Positions 13,140 to 24,960 of a stretch of DNA of 64,000 nt are shown piece by piece; position 1 is the stretch's first letter, and each line of letters starts with the position of its first letter. Location of the stretch: contig SJOL01004361.1 in the NCBI GenBank assembly GCA_004794785.1, forward strand, positions 120,706 through 184,705, given 5' to 3'. The notes under the pieces were generated by a model. The model was not told the DNA's origin and made no database searches. It worked only from the letters and a program-made list of their open reading frames with translations. Position numbers and translations under genes: made by a program. The stretch comes from Opisthorchis felineus (taxonomy: Eukaryota > Platyhelminthes > Trematoda > Opisthorchiida > Opisthorchiidae).

Positions 13140-14018
13140 CATATGCAACAAAATGAAACATTTTGGCGTAAAAGTTTCATTCCACTCGCAGAAAAAAGCA
13201 TTGTGCGTCCAAGACGCGGCCCGAATATTGAATACGTTGTCGTGCATGGTGAGAATGGACCAGAAGACATCACGAAGGTAGATACCAGAAAGGATTTGGG
13301 TATCTGGCTCTCTTCAAACATGTCCTGCTCACTGCACCATGAGAAATCGGCCCAAAAGGCATTCGCCGTTCTACGCAAGATTAGGCGCACCTTCCCCCGT
13401 ATTACTCGCGTGGACTTCCGAATACTCTATGGGGCCCACGTCAGACCGATTCTTGAATATGCCAACCAAGTTGTCTACTCAGGGCGCACGAAGGACGTAA
13501 CCCTCACTGAGCGTGTCCAGCGAGCTGCTACGAAAATGGTTGCCGGCCTTAAATCCGTGGACTACGAAATGCGTCTCACGGCGCTTGACCTCTTTTCCCT
13601 CGAGTATCGCCGCCTCCGAGGGGACCTCATTCTTACTTATGCCCTGTTTGAACAAGGTTTGGCCAACAGGTTTTTCACCGTTGAGCCAGCAAACACGGCG
13701 GGACATGGTAAAAAGAGTTTCAAGCTCATGGCGAACACTTTTATTCGGCAAAATGTTTCTCATTTCGTGCAGTAGCTGCGTGGAACAACCTTCCTCCGAC
13801 AGTTGTCCACGCCCCTTCTAGAACCCAGTTCAAAGCACTATTAGACACTTTCCTATGCGAGTCCTCGTGCTGGCAAACATACTGCCCCGCGCTGAGAACT
13901 TAACGAGCAGTGCAACACCCTTTTTTCGCATGTGCCTTTCAGGTGAACGACAGCCGCTGAACGACAAGAACAAAACCGACCCGGGAAACTTGGGCAAAAG
14001 CCTCGATCCTGTGTACAC
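13140..14018 (+). mobile_element. CR1-like non-LTR retrotransposon, reverse-transcriptase C-terminus and 3' UTR
   Basis: The open frame at 13190-13763 contains [56 protein letters not shown] and [14 protein letters not shown], the usual order of the CR1/L2-type reverse-transcriptase tail. A one-base frameshift near 13,763 moves the last block (AAWNNLPPTVV, TQFKALLDTFL) into another frame. The 3' UTR to about 14,018 (ending gcctcgatcctgtgtac) is shared with the minus-strand copy at 23.54-24.96 kb. The catalytic part is missing (5'-truncated), so it cannot move by itself. Confidence 0.9.
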
Positions 14019-14499
14019 TCCAGAAACTGGGAGTCAGCCGACTCCGGTTCATTTCACCGTGGTCTTGCAAACGTTGTCTTTCAAACCTTCCTTGCAACTA
14101 TGGACAAACTTTTTACCCGGCCCTTACCACTTCTGGAACGATTCCGTTCCAGTCCACTGAACCCCTCCCTTGGAGGTTTTCATCTCGGTGTTTCGCTTTC
14201 ATTTCAGTTTGCTTCGCATAGAAATTTTGCCAGTTTATGTACGGTGCTCTTTCGTCTCCGTGCATCCGACTTACCACTCCCACAAGTTAACTTCTACACC
14301 TCCATTATAACCACGGCGTGACTACCGAATTGGCCATCTGCGGTGAGTATTTTGGATTTGTCTAACGGGAAGCCTACTGCACGTATAAGAAAATTCTTTC
14401 TATACGAGTCGCGAATCGCTGCTCCATTTCTAGTTTACGCGGATAAAGGGGCCAAAGTATTCACCGTGTAATCTTTCAAAATATTTTCAAATCCAATAC

Positions 14500-14735
14500 C
14501 GGAAAACCAAATGGAGTAGCCAGCTTCTAGGCATAAACTTCCACCGTCTTCAGGGAGGCATCATGCTGGCGCATCATGGTAGCCGTTACAAATATGAATT
14601 CCGGGGAGATTTCAAGATTTCGAAAAATTGATGTCAAATGCTAAAGATTTGTGTTAAATTTCCTTTATTTGCACTATGGTTTCAGTGAAAATTAACTCTT
14701 GCGTCTAAGAACCGGAGAAAGTCATGTTTGCTTTA
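14500..14735 (+). repeat. Dispersed repeat A, copy 2
   Basis: Diverged homologue of 11340-11590, including aagaaccgg near its end. Confidence 0.55.
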
Positions 14736-17700
14736 TAAGTCGCAACAAAGCGGTCAAGGCATTAATCAAGCAAGCAAAGTTTCGGTGTCCACTGGGGTCA
14801 CATCAGATGTCTGTGTCAGGATGTAAAATCTCGAACATTTATAGGTGAGCAAAGTATTGTGTTTCACGGGACTGGCTATAAAATCTATGCTGCTTTCTAT
14901 GAAGCGCTGCGAGAATTATCTCCACCTATTTCTTCCACCACTGATACGAATCTACAAAGCTACTTAGTCGCCAGCTGAAGGGTTCACACGTACGTCAGGT
15001 GGATAAATATAGGTTGAAGAGATTTCATCGACCTAATGCGTACCAACGGAGAAGTAATTCTCACATTCTCCCATTAATGTTTCACAACTTGATAGCGAGT
15101 TCGGTAATTTACGCTCATGCAACTGGACAAAAATTGCGTGGCTCCTTCGGATGCCCCTCTCACTCGTCAGCAGAAATCGGAAAGAGGGTTACTTCAAGGT
15201 TGCTTGTTTGAGTGAGCTAGTCATTGTCATTAAAATTTGGCAAAATTTATGGACATATTAACGATAACAATGTTATACGTGTCAAATAATACGCATCCTG
15301 AATACTCAGAGGTGGGCGAACTCCTAGATACCCTGCTGTATCTGAAGAAGTCCATTTTAATGAACGTAAACCAAAAAAAATCAAGGCCCGTACAGACGGA
15401 AACTTTCCTTCCTTTCAGCCAGCGGCGGCCCAAGAAAATACCCAGTATACTCGGGTGTGACTACCGTTGCAAATTAGCGCAAAGCCAGATGTGTGGAACT
15501 TGCGGCTTCAAGGTCCCGTTGTCTTGAAAGAGTATGCAAGTACAATTTCCTAATCTAGATGATCCACAATTTCCTGTATTGTCTCGACTACGTGCCACTC
15601 AAGAGTGCATTCGCTGCATGTGCGAGTCCACTCGCCATAATTCTCTTGCACGGACCACGAAGTGAATTAAGGTGCCCCACAAAAAGTCGTTGTAGGAAGT
15701 TCAGTGAGACATGGAGGTGTTGGCACCCTTATTTGTAACCTCATTTCATGAAGTTTAAGCTTTTTGGACTGATCTAGCCGTAATTTTAAGTAGACACTAT
15801 TAGTTAAAACGACTACATCTTCGGACGGCTGTTTGTCACGTTGTCAAAGTGAACTATAACAGAACCGTGTGTAATCATTTCACTTGCATGGGACAGCCAA
15901 TATACCATGCGTTATCAGAGGAGTCGCAGATCCTTCTGCGTGGTGGTGTTTGTACCTGTGTGACATAAATTCCATAAAAGGCCTACTATGGGACATTTCC
16001 CAGACGAGCCACACAGTGATATTTTTTAGCTGTTGTCGAAGAGCTTCAAGAACCAGAACACACCGATATTGTATATTACCTACGTCCACAATGAAATTTT
16101 TATAGACATTAAATCACAGCCGAGCACCAAACTGGCCGATAGCAGTTGTGACGCCAACTCATCCATAACGAACGTCTTCACTTGATACTGTTCCCGCTCA
16201 TCGCCCCGAACCGGCTTACCCGATTACGCATGGAAGAAAACTGCTCGATTTCTACACAGTTGTACATGGCCGGACGCCGATTGTCCGGCGTCGAAAGGCT
16301 GGAGCAAAAAGGTCAACGCGGGATGCTGTATCAATGGGCAAGATCAACCAGAGCAAGGAACATTCCACTTAAATACTTGGAACCAACCCTGGTTTATTTC
16401 AACACATTTGTCCTCCTCCGGTCAGCATTTTTTCCGAAAATTACATGGCTTCTGGCATATGATTGGCTGAAAGTGTAGGCAAGCAGTCTACAGAACTGGA
16501 TGGTAAACTTGAGCGTACAGTAGTCTAACTTTGGTTTGTATGCACCGGACCCTCTTACTATGCATGCGGTCTTTCTTGCTCCGTTACGCTACGAAACATG
16601 CACGGGGTTCTTACGTTAAAAACTACTGTCAAGACATTTACTTATATATTTTATAAGCTCGAACGGCTATGGTTCTGTTCGAGAAATGAAAAAATGCGCA
16701 GAAATTTCAAGTCCAAAAGATGTGTGTCGGGTTGTATACTATGGGGGAAAACGGTGTCAAGAAAAAGACCTTTAAGGGCTTAGTGGATAGACTGAGACCA
16801 AAGTTTCGCTAACGTCGGCATTTGGGCTCTGTGAAATTTCTCGTATCAACTACATGAAATCCCAGGACGCCCGTAAGAACTTGCAATAAAGCAGTCTCCC
16901 CTTCGGGCACTTTTCGTGTTGCATTCTTCTGGTTCCGTAGTCTCCAAGAGCAATCGCGCTTAGGTGATTCGTTGGTTCTTATTTTTTCTGCAGTTTTGAG
17001 TGTCCATTCTCATCCATCTTCCTACTCGTGATAGTACTCGCGAGAGGAAGTCAAGTTACTATCACCAATGATTCGTGCGTTTGTCAAAGCCAGACACGCA
17101 GCCAGCAATAAATCAGCTTGAGCACAATTTTAATATTATGTTCAGTGACTCAGTAAATAACGCCAATCACTGTGGTATTTAATTTCGCGCTGCGCGATTA
17201 ATAAACATATTCGAAGGTTTTGTGTCCAAACTGTTCAGAGGAACGGGGCGACTTACTTCATGCCGCCCGAGCAAATGGCCATTCTTTTATGGGCATCCGA
17301 ACTGAACACCTAAGTTAATGAAAATAATTGTCGTCCCAATCGATATGCATTTGCCGAAACTTCGGAAGTGGCGTGCAAAATGCTAGCCTGCCGTAGAAAC
17401 TAGCCGCAGAGCAAAATAGTACTATATTGTGTAACCATATCTCAGCGTTTCATGGGCCAGTGTTCCAGTAAACATTCACGTTCAGTACTGAAGGCCCATT
17501 TGTCACCCAGTAAAAGCGCCTCAGACAACCGTTACGCGGAACTATCGGGTAGGATGTTCTAGTCAAATAACCCAAGTGCACAGGAAAAACTAACTGATTT
17601 TGCGGAGTTATTTTCCTTAAAGACGGTTTTTTTCAAAAACTCTTTGAAGAATAAACTCTATTTTATCAATAAATTACGGCAATAAAGCCGCTAATGAAGC

Positions 17701-20649
17701 AAAAGAGCCACCAATTTGAGGAAACATGTGTTAAATCTAAAAACGTATTCAATGTCGTCACGGGAAAGGTACCGCTTACCTTTGAATACTGGGTACAGCA
17801 TTGATTACACTTGGCTACCAGTTCTCGTGATAAACGAATTTCCGGGCCCATCGGAAAAAGCGCCAAGTGAGACAAGAGCTAGCGGATACTCACCGATGTG
17901 AAGCTTCGCCAACAATATTCATTCAACTGCGATGAAATTTTGGCCTCAGTTGTACTACATTTTGGTGATCACAATGAAAGCGTAGATAGTCTCCGAGAGA
18001 CCGACACCGGGTGCAAAAGAATCAGCAGAGAAACTGAGTGAACAAGCATGGGGAGTGACACCCAAATCCGAATCTTCGTAGGTATGTCTTTGGAATCCGT
18101 TTTCAACCGAGACCACAATTTCTACCACGCATGATGTTTAAGGTCAGGGCGAATCACGTTGCAAACGAAAGCATACAGGCAGCTTAATCAAGAGTGTGCC
18201 ATGTGAGTGACCAGGGGAGATGGGCTTGAGTTCTCAGGCTAAAGACTCTATGACAAAGATCCAAATCAGTGGTTTTTGGCGGAAAGGCACCAGAAAATCT
18301 GCCAATTGCTGGACACTTCTAGGCTTCTTTTGGAGTATCGACAACTCTCCAGTCACAGCCAACATGAAAACCAAGACGCTAAAAACGTACGCTCGGACCA
18401 TCTGCGAGTTCATTATCCGTGCATTTGACAAGAGTTATCTCAAAAGAGGGTTCTTGCGCAACTAACCTAGGCAGTTTATTCTCAGAAATGCGGCAAAAAT
18501 CCCTCGCAGGCCCAAGGTGACACGGAATAACTCGCTATCCTGGGCAGAAGAGCTAAAAATCCAATCCATCGACACCCATAGTTTTCAAGAATGCGCCATA
18601 CTACGATTACCGTGATCCTCCGGGAGGTTCGCCAGACCAATACCGTGGAAGCTCAAGCCCACCACCAACCGTAGCACTGTTTTTGAATGCAGCATAATCG
18701 CAGCATCTTCTGGCCTACACTCAGCCTTATAGACGTTGGGCAGACAGCCACGGATCAGAGTAAATTCCAAACAGAGCAAGATTACGAGCTTTTCCACAGT
18801 ACCCGCCGATAAAATTATCAACAGTTTGTCACCGGAGATTAAAATAGCTTGTGCTGAAACGCCAGAGCGCACAGGTACGACGCAACCATCGCCATTCCTA
18901 CCGGAATCACAGCGGGCGGTGAATAAGCGTTGCAGCTGGGGAACTTCCGGGCAAAGAAGAAAGACAGCTCCGGGAACAGAAACGCGGAGATTGTAGTGGT
19001 TGCCCGGTTTCTGTTCTGCTTAACTCCCCCCCCCGAGAAAGGCAGTTTATGCTGCCCCACATTTCGATACACCGATGCCTGTTCTTAAAACTAACCGCGG
19101 AGCTGCCGCACCTGCACTGCCATACTGCTGATCCTTGTTCCCACTTCAAGACACATACCCTTTAGCCGGCATGGTTTACCACAGCTCTCTGGGTCCACTC
19201 GCATACTGCCCGTTTCGTACACAAAAATTAGACAAGATCTCTCTGAATCCGCATTTCTTACACGGTTAATATTAGATGGTTTCAGTGACCCCAAACACTG
19301 TGGGGTGAAACTAGTAACGGAGGGTCCAGTCAAATCTTTTTGACGACGCTGGCCCGGAGTGTGTGGCGAAACTTTCCAATCAATGTCGAAGCAAACCAAT
19401 GTCGAGTATAGTAAACGGGACATCCGTGACCACAAAAATTGAAGAAAACTCGAGATGCATACAGTTGCCAAACTTAAGCATAGTAGTACCATCGGCCACC
19501 TTCAGAGATGACTGGCTGCTGGATTTGTCGCCCATGCTTGGGGAAGTACACTGATCTCGAGTTTGGTGGATGGACGGTGACGGCATGGTGACGGACGTTG
19601 CCGGGCTGCGTCACCGAAACCTGCGTGAAATGTTCGTGTTGTAGGAGCGTGTTGGCATGTGTTGTATTTATGGGAGCCATGAAAACGAGATTTGTAAGCA
19701 GCGTTAGCAGTTGGCCGATTGCTGTGCTGCGGTCCAATGACTGGAACTTTTGCTGCACAGCTGTGACCTCCGCTTACAGTGCATGGACTATGGGCACACT
19801 GGAGGTGGCAAGGGGATAGCCAGACGCGCTCAGTACAGGAGAGATTGCTGCCGGTAGCTGACATACACTCAACAGCGCTCTACACACAGATGACACAACT
19901 CAACACAGACTCAACGGCCATCTCCGCCGTGACAGAGGCGACTGGTGCTTGAAAATCGCTAATGCACCCTGAACGTTTTTGAGGTTCGCTGTGGGAGATC
20001 ATCACTCTTCCACCCATCCAAGGCCAATCGCCTCTCACTAAGCATTGCTGAACGGCGTTTGCCACCGAAAAGTGCGCCTCCACAAAGTGGTTGTGCTCGC
20101 GCCACGTCAGAACGTAAGGCTTAAGGACCGGGTCTTCAGTCGTTGGTACCCGTTGACTTCTGGGGTTGGAGCAGGTCACGATGCCATTGGGTCAGTTCAT
20201 TAGGAGGCCGCTAGTTGTTGATTGAACATAGACTGGCTTGCTTGAATTACCAGACCGCCGACCTACGCCTCCATATGAACGAACCAAGATGGTACACTTA
20301 GTGCGGTGGGCATTACTGTCCGCGGTCCAGCAGGCGCACACAGAAGTTTTGACAGCGCCGGATCTGCATGTGGTACTCGCACAGTGTGTCGTGCGTAGAT
20401 GGCAGGGGTCTTGTGGCTGGAAGGGTGGCTGCGAACAAGGATATGAAAAGGAGCATTTTCAGGAGATAAAAAAGTCATCCGGAAAGGAATGTGGGGAAAA
20501 TTCGAACCCATAGAATACGGATAGGGATTCAAAAAGAGTGGCGGTCACTTTGCTCCTACTGGTGTGTGGTGGTCAGTTTGAGGGCATCACTACTAGTCAA
20601 ATTTCTGAATGGTTAGGAAACGAATATCAAAAGACGACTGAGTGAGGGC
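14736..20649. other. No gene recognised
   Basis: About 5.9 kb of short, unpatterned open frames on both strands. No domain, transposon block or strong repeat was identified, apart from a poly-C run near 19025. Confidence 0.5.
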
Positions 20650-21578
20650 GGAGGAATTGTACCCAGAGATTTTCGTTGCTGCCTTGGTGGTTTCGGGTCT
20701 GTTCACGGAACTTGGGAGTTCGCTTACGAAAGTATTGTCACCGCACGAAGAGATATCGCCAGTGCGCAGTTGGAGTGGTACTTCCCCCTTTTCTGCGCGA
20801 ACTTATATAGCACTGGAAGGTCAACAGTTACCCTCTAGTGTGATGGGATACCTGGAAGGCAGCGTTTCTGTGAGTTTTTGGGCCGTTTGTGGTCTTTGTT
20901 GCGTTGTGATCTGCATTCCCTTGAATCGATTGGTTTCTTCCTTCGATGTGATTGACCCTTTGTCAATTTGCATTGCATTGCGGCCTGACCGTCCCGAGAT
21001 CCGTAAGTTGATTTCAAAGCCTAATTTACTCCTTTGTAGCGGCCGGTGTTTGTGCATCTGTCAGTTCATTCGGTATTTGTGCTATTTTCTGGGTGCCTCC
21101 TCCGATCAAATTCAGGTTCCTGCTTGAACCAAGCTTTCTTTCTTCTACTATGAGTTCGTCGTCTGGTTTCTTGTACAGTTTAGTGGTCTGCGGTTCCGGC
21201 GTTCCCCTTCTCTTACAGGTTGATAAATGGGGTCGATTTCGGTAAGCTTGTTGGTAGCTTTTTCTATAAATTCACCAACTTTCTTCATTATGGCTTCAGC
21301 CAGCCTACGAACCCCACCACAGTTGAACTCGTATCCTTCCCGATCTTTGTGCATGGAAATGAGGGGTGGTTGATCGTATCATTTGGTGGCGATATTGTGT
21401 TCATATGCCCTGGTCGAGAGCTTCCTTCCCATTTGTCTAATATATCGTCCATTGCAGTCCTCGTCCTGGATTCTGTATATGGAATTTTTCTTCATCGCTG
21501 GACCCAGTTTGCCCCTTGGTGATGATGGTGCACTCCACAGGGTATGCTTAGATTTGAGGACGAATGTCACATTGTACT
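20650..21578 (-). mobile_element. Penelope-like element, GIY-YIG endonuclease C-terminus and 3' UTR (minus copy)
   Basis: Minus strand 21570-21379 encodes LGPAMKKNSIYRI, then CNGRYIRQMGRKLSTRAYEH, the recognisable GIY-YIG nuclease blocks of Penelope-like retroelements. After one in-frame TGA (21381-21379) the frame continues with PPLISMHKDREGYEF and KVGEFIEKATNKLTEIDPIY, the usual C-terminal block. The 3' UTR runs to about 20,650. The G-I-Y and Y-I-G triplets are altered (SIY, YIR), so this is a dead copy. No reverse transcriptase was found. The 3' part is mirrored in the plus-strand copy next to it. Confidence 0.82.
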
Positions 21579-22195
21579 GTCGTAAGAGCGTGGCACTCTA
21601 TCGAAGAAGCTACCAACAAATATACAGAAATTTACCAAAAAAGCGGAAGAACGCCAGAACCACAGACCGCTAAACTGCACAAAAAACCAGACAAGAAACT
21701 CAAAGAAGAAACAGGAAAGCCTGGTCCAAGCGGACAAAGTAATTTGATTAGGAGAGGCACCCAGCCAATAGATTAAAGTACCGAGGTAACTGGCGGACGC
21801 ACGGAGACCGACTGTTCCGATGGGACTTTGCAACCGACCAGCCGGTCTTGAGACTATCAGATCGCAATGAATGCAAATTGAGAGGGGGCCAACCAAAGCA
21901 AAGGAAGAAACTACTAAAAATAGAAGGCTTTGGGATAACCAATCGACTGAGAGGAGCGCAGATCTTAACGCAACCAAGATCGTAACGAACCGATAATTTT
22001 CTGCTAGCCGATCAAATCAAGAGACAACAGTTAATCTTCAAATCCCATATAAGCGCACGCAGGCGAAGAGGAAGTACCCACCCAACTGCGAACTGGTAAT
22101 GTCTCCTCGTATGGTGGCGAAACGTTTGCAAACCAACTCCCAAGTTCGGCGAACAGATGAACATCCAGCAGGGCAGCAAGCAATAAACTCAACCG
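21579..22195 (+). mobile_element. Penelope-like element 3' fragment (plus copy, inverted relative to its neighbour)
   Basis: Begins AWHSIEEATNKYTEIYQKSG, matching the C-terminal block of the minus copy, then a stop near 21776 and about 0.4 kb of 3' UTR. From about 21590 to 22195 it is a diverged reverse complement of 20650-21270 (for example tggctgggtgcctctcctaat against tctgggtgcctcctccgatc, same strand sense). Together they form a diverging pair sharing one junction near 21,578, an arrangement known for 5'-truncated Penelope copies. Confidence 0.78.
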
Positions 22196-23179
22196 AGCTG
22201 CCAATATCTTTATATTATCCGGTGACCATCAAACCGACACAACGGAATGTACATGTGCGACTCTGTAGTTTTGTCTACCCGGTAACGCGATTTTCTGGCC
22301 GCCTGGAAACGACAATGCATCCAGTGTCAAAAGGGGACCAACACTATCATCAAGCATTGCAGGTGAGGACGTTACGAAAAGCGCGGAATTCAAACTTAAC
22401 CGCTGTAACGCAATTGGAACTGGACTGTACCTGCTTACATGTGAGTGTCATATAACCCTATGTATGTGCATCTGTCTTCCTCTCTATTGCAGGTACACCC
22501 GACTAAACCCATTGACTGTTTCCATACCATGTTGTTTTTACCTTTGTACACATCCGGTTTCGGTTTCGGTTTCATTACACGTGTGTTGTTGCCATGCTCC
22601 GGTCTTCTCTCCCGCATCACTCAACCTGTGCGAACGCGTGCTTCGTGTGTCCTGTGAATTCAATAATACGAATTTCTATACACGCTCATTTCAGAACTGA
22701 CGTGTGCCGTCACTACATCCTCGCGAGCATCGAATACCATTGACTTCCTGACGTCGCACGTTACACCGCATCTGGAAGGCATACGACGGGGCTCCTTGGC
22801 CGCACAGTGCTCATGGCTGCGAATTTAGCGAATGGAATAGAACTTTCTACGCCAAAATGTTGCATTTCGTTGCGCTCATATTTTTTCAGCTCACCAGATT
22901 TCATTGTCCCCTGAAGCAATTATAACTCTGGCGTAAAAATTCCGGTGGAACACTTTCCCAGCATCACTGGGACCCCGAGGTGCCTAGATGGGCCTCAAAA
23001 GTTTGGACTGGTGCTATCAAATCGATTGCCTGTCTGTTTTAGTCCATCAGGGACACGTCGTAGCTTTCAAAAATTCAGTTCCATTGTGCGAATACTGTGC
23101 GCCGCATACGGCAGCAGCAGCACCTAAGCTCTTGGTATTCTCTTCCCTTGTGCCGAGTCACACGTTACCCAAAACACAG
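22196..23179. other. Gene-free interval with repeat fragments
   Basis: A (ggtttc)3 run lies near 22553. At 22.83-22.93 kb the minus strand matches the start of the CR1 copy at 13.14-13.19 kb (acattttggcgta). At 23.05-23.11 kb is repeat B copy 2. No gene. Confidence 0.55.
23045..23112 (+). repeat. Dispersed repeat B, copy 2
   Basis: cacgtcgtagctttcaaaaa and ccattgtgcgaatactgtg, homologous to 12955-13030. Confidence 0.65.
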
Positions 23180-23535
23180 TCTGTACTATTCTGGAGGAAT
23201 AAGAAGAACAACACTCGTCTTGGTAGAATAGGTTTGCGCCATTCGTAGTACATGACTGGACCACCGGAGCCGACGGTGTTGGATGTTGTCCGCGACTGGA
23301 GTACCTACTGCACAACCACATACTAGTTATCTAATAACACAGTTACAAACTCGTTGGAGCCATCCAACACCGGCAACGATTCCGTGGGAGCAATGGCCAA
23401 CAGCCTGAAGACCACTCACATCATCGGTCCGCGGACGCCAAGTCCTGCAAACATACGACAATGCAGTCGCTACTGTAGCCTGGTGCACAGGGTGCTTATG
23501 GCCTAGTTGTGTGCATTTTTGCCACAAGGGATGTA
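23180..23535 (-). mobile_element. RTE-like reverse-transcriptase C-terminal fragment
   Basis: Minus strand reads VATALSYVCRTWRPRTDDVS, GLQAVGHCSHGIVAGVGWLQ and, after a frame change, HRRLRWSSHVLRMAQTYSTK. These correspond to the family's LLYGCETWPLR, VFDHRCLRNIA and [13 protein letters not shown] blocks seen more clearly at 55.2-55.6 kb. Decayed. It abuts the 3' end of the CR1-like copy on the same strand. Confidence 0.72.
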
Positions 23536-23539
23536 CGCT

Positions 23540-24960
23540 TCACGGATTCACGGATTGATACACAGGATCGAGGCCTTCGTCCGAACTTCCCGGGTCTGGT
23601 TTGCTCTTGTCGTTCAGCGGCGTCTGTTCACCTGAAAGGCACAAGCGAAAAAAGGGTGTAGCACTGCCCTTTAAGTTCTCAGCACGAAGCAGTAGTCTCA
23701 CCGAGAGGACGTGCGTCTAAAAGTGCTTTGAACTGGGTACTAGATGCATCGTAAACAACCGTTGGAGGAAGGTTATTCCACACGCCAACTATTCGAAATG
23801 AGAAAAACGGTTGCCTAATAGAAGTGTAGGCTCTGGGCTTTAAAATCTCCTCAAAATGTCCCCGCCGTGTGTTAGTTAGACCAACGGTGAAAAAACCGTT
23901 GGCCAAAACTTGTTCAAACAGGGTGTAAGTATTAGATCTCCTCAGAGGTGACAGTGCTCCAGCGGAAATAGGCCACGCATCGCGAGACGCGTTTCATGAT
24001 CAACGGATTTAAGGCCGGCAACCATTTTCGTAGCAGCTCGTTGGACACGCTAAACGAAGGCTACGTCTTGCTTGCGTCCTGAGTAGATATCTTGGTTGGC
24101 GCATTCGAAAAGCGGTCTGACGTAGGCCCCATAAAGTGTCTGGAAGTCCATGCGAATAATACGGGGAGAAGGTTCGCCGAATCATCCGTAGAACGGCGAA
24201 TTCCTTTGGAGCCGACTTTTCATAGTGCAATGAGAAGGAACGACCACTGCTTTGCAGCGTCTACATCTATTTGGAGGGTACTGGCATTTGAACTCCAGGA
24301 TTTCAAGTCGTCTGCAAAAGTAGAGATGGACTCGACAGAAAATCTGGAAGGTCGTTGACTTAGATAGGAAACAGAAGTGGTCCCAAAACAGAGTCTCGAG
24401 GAACTCCAATGAATACCGGCACCGAAAAAGAGTAGGTCGGGCCTATTTTCACTCGGAATGTTGTCTGATGAGAGCGCCTTAATCCAGCGTGAAATTTTCC
24501 TTGAATCCCGTGAGGCTCGAGAAGTCGAAAAATATGGCATGCGTTATGAGTCCCTCGTCTTTAGTTTGGGTTAAGCTCTCCACAAATACGAGCACGTTGG
24601 TTACGCAAGAACGGTTTGCGAGGAATCCGTGTTGCACTGAAGATATCAAGATGTTGATAGTGAGGTGACTTAAGATGGCCGCTTCAGAATGCTTTCCATT
24701 ACCTTGTACGGTGGGCAGCGGACTGTTCAGTCGATCCCTAGGACTGGGCCCAGGAAGAATTCGCAAGCAACGGGGCAAGAAGGGGGAGATTTTAGGAATA
24801 TTGGGTTCCCGAAATAAAAACAAAGAGCCAAAAAATGAAGGGGCGAACCAAAATGCTCCGGACGAGTCTCCGCCTCAAAACGGCGTGGGCCCCCGTACAA
24901 GAAACTTGGTACTGATTGTTGGTAATCGTGATTCGGGCCTTAAAAATTCGTGAATTAACT
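23540..24960 (-). mobile_element. CR1-like non-LTR retrotransposon, longer decayed copy with RT palm
   Basis: In order on the minus strand: SSVQHGFLANRSCVTNVLVF and DEGLITHAIFFDFSSL (RT fingers/palm), then after a frame change a decayed GVPQGS-like block and STFADDLKSWSS with the catalytic FADD box at about 24,307-24,318. Next come [51 protein letters not shown] and QFKALLDARPL in several frames. The 3' UTR down to about 23,540 pairs with that of the plus copy at 13.1-14.0 kb. Multiple stops and frameshifts, and a deletion between the two palm blocks, make it inactive. Confidence 0.87.

Noticed and set aside
20650..21127. The 161-codon plus-strand open frame as a membrane protein gene
   Set aside because: It is antisense to the 3' UTR of the Penelope-like minus copy.
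22435..22690. An LTR (retrovirus-like end) near the (ggtttc)3 run
   Set aside because: No partner LTR, primer-binding site or gag/pol motif was found nearby.
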